DNA of 64,000 nt from positions 142,845 through 206,844 of the forward strand of contig JAZNQN010000044.1 of NCBI GenBank assembly GCA_045590195.1. The letters run 5' to 3'. Each line of letters starts with the position of its first letter. Position 1 is the stretch's first letter. A program made the position numbers and the translations under genes. A model generated the notes under the pieces. It was not told the origin of the DNA, ran no database searches, and saw nothing but the letters and a program-made list of their open reading frames with translations. Source of the DNA: JAZNQN01 sp045590195 (lineage in GTDB: Bacteria > Bacillota > Clostridia > UMGS1883 > UMGS1540). This document shows positions 57,889 to 64,000 of this stretch, piece after piece.

Positions 57889-58105
57889 CGGAGACTCGGC
57901 TTTTTTGGAAAGTTTGAAAGAGATGGTGCGTCATGGGCTGAAAGCGCGCCTCAAATGAGTAGTAAGCTCGGGAACACTCCCTTGTTTTTATCTTAATATA
58001 AAAGCGGATACTTTATAAGTATCAATGCGGGTGGCACCGCGGGTTAAATTTATGTTTACTCGTCCCGGGAATATAGTTTCTATATTTCCGGGGCTTATTT
58101 TTTAT
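57889..58105 (+). promoter_or_regulatory. T-box riboswitch of the aspS-gatC operon, with overlapping Glu/Asn specifier
   Basis: The hallmark T-box GCGGGTGGCACCGCG lies at 58027-58041; its UGGC (58032-58035) would pair with the GCCA 3' end of an uncharged tRNA, and tRNA-Asn and tRNA-Glu both have G73. Stem I begins GCGGAGA and closes with ACTCCC. In its 3' strand, the probable specifier loop reads GGGAACACT, containing GAA (57972-57974) and AAC (57973-57975) one base apart. A T-box for a transamidation operon with overlapping Asn and Glu codons has been described in Clostridium acetobutylicum. Specifier assignment here is by eye. Confidence 0.93.
58064..58099 (+). terminator. T-box terminator hairpin
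   Basis: CCCGGGAATATAG pairs with CTATATTTCCGGGG, followed by TTATTTTTT. It competes with the antiterminator made by the T-box region and is read through when uncharged tRNA binds. Confidence 0.9.
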
Positions 58106-58119
58106 CTGGAGGTATTATT

Positions 58120-60195
58120 ATGTACAGAACACTTATGTGTAACGACATACGCGACGAGCACATTGGCAAGAAAATTCAGCTTGCCGGCTGGGTTGACTCA
58201 ATGCGTGACCACGGCGGCGTTATTTTTATCGACCTTCGTGACTATACCGGCGTAACTCAGGTTGTAATTCACGATGAAGCCTTAGTTTGCGATATCAACC
58301 GCGAAACTGTTATTTCCGTAACAGGCGAGGTTTCAAAGCGTGATGAGGAAACCGTAAACGAAAAAATTGACACGGGCGCAGTTGAGCTTGTTGCCGAAAA
58401 GCTTGACATTTTGGGCAAAAGCGTTAATATGCTCCCATTTGATGTGAGAGCTTCAAGACAGAGTAAAGACGAACTTCGTTTAAAATACCGCTATCTTGAC
58501 CTTAGAAATCCTAAAAACCACGATAATCTTGTAAAACGTTCACAGATTATCCGTCATTTAAGAAACAAAATGGAAGAAAAGGGCTTTCTTGATATGCAAA
58601 CCCCTATTCTTACCGCATCATCTCCTGAAGGCGCACGTGACTTTCTTGTTCCAAGCCGTAAGCACCCGGGCAAGTTTTACGCGCTTCCTCAGGCACCACA
58701 GCAGTTTAAACAGCTTCTGATGGTTTCGGGATTTGACCGTTATTTCCAGGTTGCCCCCTGTTTTCGTGATGAAGATGCCAGGGCTGACCGCTCTCCCGGC
58801 GAATTTTATCAGCTTGACTTTGAAATGGCTTTTGCAACACAGGAAGAAGTTTTAGATGTTTGCGAAGATGTAATTTACGACACATTCAAAAAATTCTCTG
58901 ACAAGAAAATTACTCCAAAGCCTTTCCGCCGTATCACTTATGCTGACGCTATGATGACCTACGGCTCTGATAAGCCTGACCTTCGCAATCCGCTTTTAAT
59001 CTGCGACCTTACAGACTTTTTTGCAGACGTTGATTTTCCTGCATTTAAAGGAAAACCAGTTCGTGGTATTGTTGCAAACTGCGCAGGCAAATCTAAAAAA
59101 TTCTTTGAAGATTCACTTAAATTTGCAACTTCTCCCGAAGTTGGCCTTGGCGGCCTTGGTTATATAACCTTAAAAGAAGGCGTTTTTGCAGGCCCTATTG
59201 CCAAATTCCTCTCCGATGAGAAAAAGGCTGAAATTATTTCACTTACAGGCGTTAAAGAGGGCGAAACTCTCTTCTTTATCTGTGACGACAAGAAAAACGA
59301 TACAGAGAAAAAAGCAGGTCATATCCGCACATGGCTTGCAGGTAAAGACCAGCTTGATTTAATACGCGATGATGCTTTTGAATTTTGCTTTGTTGTTGAC
59401 TTCCCAATGTATGAAATTGACGAAGAAACCGGCGAAACAATATTTACTCACAACCCATTTTCTATGCCACAGGGCGGTATGGACTCGCTTCTTAACAAAG
59501 CTCCAACCGAAGTATTGGCTTACCAGTACGACCTTGTTGGTAACGGTATTGAGCTTGCATCGGGTGCTGTTCGTAACCACGATATTGACATTATGAAAAA
59601 AGCCTTTGAAATTGCAGGCTACCCCGAAGAAGAACTTAAAAAGCGTTTTAATGCTCTTTATACTGCATTCCAGTATGGTGCACCACCTCACGCAGGTATG
59701 GCACCGGGTATTGACAGAATGGTAATGCTTTTAACTGACGAGGAGAAAATTCTTGATGTTATTGCATTTCCTCTTAACGGTAACGCACAGGATTTACTCC
59801 TTGGCGCACCAAGCGAAGTTACAAATCAGCAGCTTGAAGATGTTCATCTGCTCGGCAGCGGCAGTGCTCTGGCACAGCGTCAGGCTTCTTCCACTTCCAC
59901 GGTAAAACAAAGCGGAAAACGCTCAACTTTCTCAAACGCACAGCAGCTCAATCAAATTGCCCTTACCGAGGAAGAAGAAAAAACTGTTACCGAAATTTTC
60001 GGCAAAATGCAGGAAAAAGAACAGATTTTAAAAGAAATTGACACCGAAGGCGTTGAAGCAATGGTTCACACAATGCCGATGACCAATGTTTTGCGCGAAG
60101 ATGTTCGCCGCCAGCCATTTGCAAGAGAGGACCTTTTGAAAGGTGCTCCCGAGAGAAGCGATGACAGCTGGCAGGTTCCAAGACTTGTAAAGTGA
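58120..60195 (+). CDS. aspS: Aspartyl-tRNA synthetase fused to GatC
   Basis: 691 aa, ~100 longer than usual. Residues 1-~575 form a complete bacterial AspRS: OB anticodon domain (IQLAGWVDSMRDHGGVIFID), class II motif 2 around FRDEDARADRSPGEFYQLD, GAD insertion, and motif 3 around PHAGMAPGIDRMVML. A Ser/Gln-rich linker (~576-608) leads to ~83 residues of GatC: ALTEEEEKTVTEIFGKMQ, IDTEGVEAMVHTMPMTNVLR, KGAPERSDDSWQVPRL. The join is one open frame. A non-discriminating AspRS would make Asp-tRNA(Asn) and pass it to GatAB; the fusion would tether the two. Discrimination cannot be read from the sequence. GGAGGT site at ATG 58120. Confidence 0.93.
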   Translation: MYRTLMCNDIRDEHIGKKIQLAGWVDSMRDHGGVIFIDLRDYTGVTQVVIHDEALVCDINRETVISVTGEVSKRDEETVNEKIDTGAVELVAEKLDILGKSVNMLPFDVRASRQSKDELRLKYRYLDLRNPKNHDNLVKRSQIIRHLRNKMEEKGFLDMQTPILTASSPEGARDFLVPSRKHPGKFYALPQAPQQFKQLLMVSGFDRYFQVAPCFRDEDARADRSPGEFYQLDFEMAFATQEEVLDVCEDVIYDTFKKFSDKKITPKPFRRITYADAMMTYGSDKPDLRNPLLICDLTDFFADVDFPAFKGKPVRGIVANCAGKSKKFFEDSLKFATSPEVGLGGLGYITLKEGVFAGPIAKFLSDEKKAEIISLTGVKEGETLFFICDDKKNDTEKKAGHIRTWLAGKDQLDLIRDDAFEFCFVVDFPMYEIDEETGETIFTHNPFSMPQGGMDSLLNKAPTEVLAYQYDLVGNGIELASGAVRNHDIDIMKKAFEIAGYPEEELKKRFNALYTAFQYGAPPHAGMAPGIDRMVMLLTDEEKILDVIAFPLNGNAQDLLLGAPSEVTNQQLEDVHLLGSGSALAQRQASSTSTVKQSGKRSTFSNAQQLNQIALTEEEEKTVTEIFGKMQEKEQILKEIDTEGVEAMVHTMPMTNVLREDVRRQPFAREDLLKGAPERSDDSWQVPRLVK

Positions 60196-60205
60196 GGTGT
60201 TTTTG

Positions 60206-61381
60206 ATGAAAGATTATACAGTTAAAATCGGCGACGGCAACATTGCTGTTGACGATATGATTTTAGTTAAAGATGTAGAGGCTCACGCAGGCTCAAAAAT
60301 GCTTGAAGGCTTTAAGCCACTATTCAGTGCCGAGGCTGTTTGCCGCCTTGAAAAAAATGGCTACAAAATTTCAGGCAAAACTGCAGTTGGCGAATTTGGC
60401 CTTGATTTGGCGGGCGAATTTTCCTATGATGGCGACGGAGAAGTTAAAGGCGCTGCAGCAGAGCTTATTAAAAACGGCGAAATTAAAGCGGCACTTGGCG
60501 TTGACCAAAATGGTGCACCCCGCCGCGCGGCCGCTCTTTCCTCTGTGAGCTTTTTAAAGCCTACCTACGGAACTGTTTCCCGCTACGGCGTAATTTCATG
60601 CGCGGCTTCAGGGGAAGTGCTTGGGGTTTACGGCAAAGGCGCAAAGGAAATAAGCGAGGTTATGAGCATTATTGCAGGTCACGATGAAAAAGACGGAACT
60701 TCTCTTAAAAATGAAAAATATGACTACACTGTTTCAGAAGATGTTAAAGGCAAAAAGGTTGCCCTCATAAAAGAGCTTTACGAAAAAGCTGATGCAGAAA
60801 GCCAAAAGAAAATTGCCGCTTTTGCCGCCTCTCTTAAAGCGGCAGGGGCAGAAGTTTCAGAAACTTCCGTTGACTTTTTTGAAACCGCAAATACCGCTTG
60901 GCAAATTCTTATGACAGCGGAAACCTGCAACAACATTTCCCGCTACGATGGCGTTAAATTCGGCCACAGAGCGGCAAATTACAAAGATATTGACGAGCTT
61001 TATGTAAATTCCAGAACAGAGGGCTTTAACTTCCTTACAAAAGCGGTTATCCTTTACGGAAGCGATGCTCTTTCCAAAAACCGCTACGAGGAATGCTACG
61101 ACAAATCTCTTAAGGTTCGCCGCGTTATTGCGCAGAAATTTGAGAGCCTTATGAAAGATTACGATGCATTACTTTTGCCCGTTTGCAGTAAAACATCTTA
61201 TGAAAAATACGATATAAAAGATGCATTTATGAAAGTTTTTGAAGAGAGCTTATTTACTTCTCTTCCAAACCTTATAGGAACTCCCGCCCTTTCCTGCGGC
61301 GGCGTTCAGCTGCTCGGTCGCCACTTTGGCGAGAGCACTCTTTTAAGCCTTGCAAACTGTGCAGAAAAGGAGGGTAAATAA
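60206..61381 (+). CDS. GatA-like amidase homologue without catalytic serines
   Basis: 391 aa from ATG 60206 (GAGGTG site), against ~485 for GatA; about 55 N-terminal residues are missing. Homology is clear: ASKMLEGF-like GSKMLEGFKPLFSAEAVC, FLKPTYGTVSRYGV, ISRYDGVKFGHRA, ALLLPV. Lys22 (LVKD) fits the catalytic lysine. The GGSSGGS loop is deleted (residues 78-83 read GEVKGA), and DTGGSIRQPA has become DQNGAPRRAA, so both serines of the Ser-cisSer-Lys triad are gone. It should not hydrolyse glutamine. The frame is intact in every other way, so this is a pseudoenzyme rather than a decaying gene. It may keep a scaffold or ammonia-channel role with GatB. Confidence 0.9.
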   Translation: MKDYTVKIGDGNIAVDDMILVKDVEAHAGSKMLEGFKPLFSAEAVCRLEKNGYKISGKTAVGEFGLDLAGEFSYDGDGEVKGAAAELIKNGEIKAALGVDQNGAPRRAAALSSVSFLKPTYGTVSRYGVISCAASGEVLGVYGKGAKEISEVMSIIAGHDEKDGTSLKNEKYDYTVSEDVKGKKVALIKELYEKADAESQKKIAAFAASLKAAGAEVSETSVDFFETANTAWQILMTAETCNNISRYDGVKFGHRAANYKDIDELYVNSRTEGFNFLTKAVILYGSDALSKNRYEECYDKSLKVRRVIAQKFESLMKDYDALLLPVCSKTSYEKYDIKDAFMKVFEESLFTSLPNLIGTPALSCGGVQLLGRHFGESTLLSLANCAEKEGK

Positions 61382-62799
61382 TGAATTACGAAATAGTTAT
61401 CGGCCTTGAAACTCACGTTGAGCTCAGTACCGAATCGAAAATTTTCTGCTCCTGCGGCGGTCACTCTGCGGCAAAAGAGCCAAACGACTGTGTTTGCCCT
61501 GCCTGCAGCGGTATGCCGGGTATGCTCCCTGTTATGAACAAAAAAGTTATCGAGCTTGCAGTTACCGCAGGCCTTATGCTTGACTGCGAAATAAGCCGCT
61601 ATACAACTTTTGACAAGAAAAATTACTACTACCCTGACCTTCCCTGTGCTTACCAGATTACACAGCTTAATCACCCAATCTGCACAAACGGATGCGTAAC
61701 ACTTAAAACATCCGGCGGCACAAGAGATATCCGCATTAAGCAGATTCATATGGAAGAAGACGCAGGTAAACTTGTTCACGGCGGAAAAGTTTCTTATGTT
61801 GACTTTAACCGTACAAGTGTTCCTCTTATCGAAATTGTAACTCAGCCTGATTTCCGCAGCGCTGAGGAGGTTGTTACTTATCTTAACAAATTAAAATCAA
61901 TGTTCCGCTCAGGTGGCATTTCAGAATGTGAAGAAGGCGCAATGCGTTGTGACGTTAACATTTCTGTTCGCCCTGAAGGCAGTGAAGAGTTTGGCGTTCG
62001 TACCGAGATTAAAAATATGAGCTCCTTTGAAGCTATTGAAAAAGCTATTAAATATGAGGCTCAGCGCCATATTGATGCTCTTGAGTTTGAAACAGAGGAA
62101 CTGGTTCAGGAAACAAGAAGGTTTGACGATGCAACAGGCAAAACTTCTGCTATGCGTAACAAGGAAACAGAGGCTGATTACCGCTACTTCCCCGATGCAA
62201 ACCTTATGCCTATTATAATTGACGACGAGTGGCTCGAAGAAATAAAGGCCAACAAGCCCGTTGCAGTTGACGAAAAGGCGGATGATTACCGCGCGGCAGG
62301 CATTTCTGAGAAAGAAATTGATATGCTTCTTTCAAACAACCGCGTTATGACACTTCACGACAGCGTTGTTAAAATGGGAGCCGATTCAAAAGATGCCGCT
62401 GCATGGATTTTAACCGACCTTGCGGGTATTTTGCGTAAAGACGGTAAAACTTTAAATGACCTTGATATTACTGCCGAAAAGCTTTATGCAGTAATTGAAA
62501 TGGTTAATAGCGGCACAATTAACCGCGGTGCAGGTAAGAAAATTCTTATTGCTGTTGTTGAAGATAATGTTGACCCCGTGGCTTACTGCAAAGAAAAAGG
62601 CCTTGACAAAAAGTTTGACTCATCTGCAATTGAAGCGGTTATTGACAAGGTAATAGCAGAAAACGAACAGGCAGTTGCCGACTTTAAGGGCGGCAAAGTA
62701 AAAGCTTTGCAGGCACTTTTCGGAGCTTGTATGAAAGAGCTTCGCGGCGCAGGCGACCCTGCAGTTATCAAAGAAACACTTGAAAACAAATTAAAATAA
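61381..62799 (+). CDS. gatB: Asp-tRNA(Asn)/Glu-tRNA(Gln) amidotransferase subunit GatB
   Basis: 472 aa, full length. Kinase-like cradle domain with GLETHVELSTESKIFCSCGG, zinc-site cysteines CVCPACSGMPG, YYYPDLPCAYQITQ, MEEDAGKLVH and VDFNRTSVPLIEIVT. It is followed by the helical and YqeY-like tail (GGKVKALQALFGACMKELRG) that contacts tRNA. It phosphorylates the Asp or Glu on the mischarged tRNA and amidates it with ammonia. All expected motifs are intact, in contrast with the GatA-like neighbour. ATG overlaps the preceding stop by one base (TAATG) behind AGGAGGG. Confidence 0.96.
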   Translation: MNYEIVIGLETHVELSTESKIFCSCGGHSAAKEPNDCVCPACSGMPGMLPVMNKKVIELAVTAGLMLDCEISRYTTFDKKNYYYPDLPCAYQITQLNHPICTNGCVTLKTSGGTRDIRIKQIHMEEDAGKLVHGGKVSYVDFNRTSVPLIEIVTQPDFRSAEEVVTYLNKLKSMFRSGGISECEEGAMRCDVNISVRPEGSEEFGVRTEIKNMSSFEAIEKAIKYEAQRHIDALEFETEELVQETRRFDDATGKTSAMRNKETEADYRYFPDANLMPIIIDDEWLEEIKANKPVAVDEKADDYRAAGISEKEIDMLLSNNRVMTLHDSVVKMGADSKDAAAWILTDLAGILRKDGKTLNDLDITAEKLYAVIEMVNSGTINRGAGKKILIAVVEDNVDPVAYCKEKGLDKKFDSSAIEAVIDKVIAENEQAVADFKGGKVKALQALFGACMKELRGAGDPAVIKETLENKLK

Positions 62800-62804
62800 C
62801 TTTT

Positions 62805-62829
62805 AAGGCTGTGGCAAAACCACAGCCTT
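62805..62829 (+). terminator. Hairpin between gatB and the asparaginase gene
   Basis: AAGGCTGTGG and CCACAGCCTT form a perfect 10-bp stem with a CAAAA loop, followed only by ATTT. It is a weak or partial terminator and would lower, not abolish, expression of the next gene. Confidence 0.6.
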
Positions 62830-62843
62830 ATTTAGGAGCATAT

Positions 62844-63860
62844 ATGAAGAAAATATTAGTAATTTTGGTCGGCGGTACAATTTGTTCCTCTGCTGACGAG
62901 AGTGGCGTTTTATCTGTCAGCGAAAGTGCAGGCAGTCTGCTTTTGTCATCATTTAAAAACTCTGCCTCGCCCTTTGCCGATGAAGCTGAGTTTACCCTTA
63001 CTGAAAACTTAATGCTTTTAAGCGAAAATTTAACGGTTGAAAGCTGGAACAAAATAATTGATGTTTACCGCAAATATACCAAAAACGAACAGTTTGACGG
63101 TGTTATTTTCGCCCACGGAACTGATACCCTCGCCTACACCGCTTCTCTTTTCTCAATGCTTTTAAGCTCCGTGAAAATACCTGTGTTTTTTGTATCGTCA
63201 CACCAGAGAATTACTCTGCCCACCGCAAACGGCCCTGACAACTTCAGATGCGCCGTAGAATTAATTTGCAGAGAAATTACACCTAACGTGTACGCCATTT
63301 ACAAAAACGCTTCTACGGGCAAAATGATGCTTCATTTGGCGTCCCGCCTTGAGCAGTGTAAAAACTATTCAAACGATTTTCACAGCGCAGGCGAAATTGA
63401 TTTAGACAATACAAGCTTTGAGGAAATAAAAAATGCCTTTCCGACCGCATCGGCAAAAGCATTTATAAATATTTACGACAACTTTACTCTTTGCCCCTGC
63501 GTTTTGCAGATTATGCCATATGTAGGCATTGATTACTCGGCCTTTAATCTTAAAGGGTACAAAGCTATTCTTCACGGAACGTATCACTGCGGAACGGCTT
63601 GTACTTCGGGCGATAAAAATTCGATTTTTTATCTTGCCAAATCGGGAATTGACATCTATATTTCCCCCGCCAAAGCTGACGGCGAAATATACGAAAGCCT
63701 TGCCGACATTAAAAATTCTTCAATTAAGCTTTTGTACGGCACAACAAATGAAACCGCCTATGTAAAGCTTTTAATAGCCTATTCCGTGCTTAATGAAAAA
63801 CAGCGGGAAAGCTTTTTGAAAAGCGAAATAAATTTTGAAATAACAAAAAGCCCACAGTAA
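62844..63860 (+). CDS. L-asparaginase family amidase
   Basis: 338 aa from ATG 62844 (TAGGAG site). N-terminal ILVILVGGTICSSADES carries the first catalytic threonine (GGT); the second motif FAHGTDTLAYTASL carries the Thr-Asp pair. The rest follows the AnsA/type I pattern: FVSSHQRITLPTANGPDN, KGYKAILHGTYHCGT. The active site looks intact. It has no signal peptide, so is cytosolic. It frees ammonia from asparagine (or glutamine). Archaeal GatD is built on this fold, but its N-terminal barrel domain is absent here. It lies 44 bases after gatB across a weak hairpin. Confidence 0.85.
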   Translation: MKKILVILVGGTICSSADESGVLSVSESAGSLLLSSFKNSASPFADEAEFTLTENLMLLSENLTVESWNKIIDVYRKYTKNEQFDGVIFAHGTDTLAYTASLFSMLLSSVKIPVFFVSSHQRITLPTANGPDNFRCAVELICREITPNVYAIYKNASTGKMMLHLASRLEQCKNYSNDFHSAGEIDLDNTSFEEIKNAFPTASAKAFINIYDNFTLCPCVLQIMPYVGIDYSAFNLKGYKAILHGTYHCGTACTSGDKNSIFYLAKSGIDIYISPAKADGEIYESLADIKNSSIKLLYGTTNETAYVKLLIAYSVLNEKQRESFLKSEINFEITKSPQ

Positions 63861-63923
63861 ACGGCGGTGCTTCTTAGGGATAAATCGGTTTTGGCTTGAT
63901 ATTTTCCGCTTATAGTGCGTAAA

Positions 63924-63961
63924 AAAATGCAGACATACGACAGTATGCCTGCATTTTTTAT
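63924..63961. terminator. Terminator after the asparaginase gene
   Basis: AAAAAATGCA, CATAC / GTATG, TGCATTTTTT with one small internal mismatch and a GACA loop, flanked by A- and T-runs. Ends the T-box operon. No gene is recognised in the last 40 bases of the window. Confidence 0.88.
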
Positions 63962-64000
63962 AACTTCTCTAAGACAAAAAATCTCTAACCCAAAACTGCT

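Noticed and set aside
60206..61381. GatA-like gene considered as an ordinary pseudogene
   Set aside because: The frame is uninterrupted for 391 codons, with good ribosome binding sites and tight coupling to gatB; only the active-site loops are altered, which fits a pseudoenzyme better than decay.
62844..63860. Naming the asparaginase-like protein GatD
   Set aside because: It lacks the N-terminal barrel domain of archaeal GatD and no GatE is present; only the catalytic fold is shared.
63961..64000. Possible end of another minus-strand gene at the right edge
   Set aside because: A frame without stops exists but it runs through the terminator hairpin and shows no recognisable protein; 40 bases are too few to judge.

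Overview
The window is AT-rich, gene-dense DNA from an anaerobic Firmicute of the class Clostridia, probably a gut commensal. Evidence: the gene order ylxM-ffh-rpsP-KH-rimM-trmD, the ftsE-ftsX-LytM-ctp cell-division cluster, RNase J, RecD2, a T-box riboswitch, many TTG/GTG starts behind strong AGGAGG-type ribosome binding sites, a glycyl-radical enzyme, and an S-layer/cohesin/dockerin surface locus. No rRNA, tRNA, CRISPR array or prophage was seen.

Layout. 1-5.3 kb (minus): one run of RNase J, mannitol-1-phosphate dehydrogenase, a DUF4430 membrane-anchored protein, an unknown small protein, nicotinate phosphoribosyltransferase and a cut-off iron alcohol dehydrogenase. 5.4-15.9 kb (plus): PucR/CdaR-type regulator, ftsE, ftsX, a LytM murein hydrolase activator, S41 protease, two small membrane proteins, metK, recD2 and comFC. 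15.9-20 kb: upp and uracil permease, then an ABC-F protein. 20-29 kb: D,D-carboxypeptidase, galactose/methyl-galactoside ABC transporter, glucuronate isomerase, a phosphatase, nagB and a PnuC-like transporter. A gene-poor stretch at 28.8-29.4 kb looks like a roughly 385-nt non-coding RNA with its own promoter and terminator. 29.4-34.4 kb: PHP protein, SDR, LysR regulator, esterase and EamA transporter, with two perfect palindromes around lysR.

34.4-41 kb is the accessory surface region. An SLH-anchored protein carries a cohesin-like domain and a dockerin. Next to it lies a dockerin/beta-helix protein that has lost its signal peptide, with a cluster of four small palindromes at the break. A TetR regulator and a tyrosine recombinase flank them. 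41-48.3 kb: sugar isomerase, translation/SRP operon, and a GntR-controlled ABC transporter. 48.4-57.7 kb: CocE-like hydrolase, MATE pump, YitT protein, a glycyl-radical enzyme whose activase gene survives only as a deletion remnant, an AraC regulator, two PHP proteins and an SGNH hydrolase.

The most interesting part is 57.8-63.9 kb. A T-box riboswitch, whose probable specifier loop contains overlapping Glu (GAA) and Asn (AAC) codons, precedes an aspartyl-tRNA synthetase fused in frame to GatC. After it come a GatA homologue lacking both catalytic serines, a complete GatB and an L-asparaginase-like amidase. This suggests a tRNA-dependent asparagine transamidation module whose synthetase is covalently joined to the amidotransferase. 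Its ammonia source may have moved from GatA to another amidase, by analogy with archaeal GatDE. The fusion and the lost serines are seen in the sequence; the mechanism is inference.
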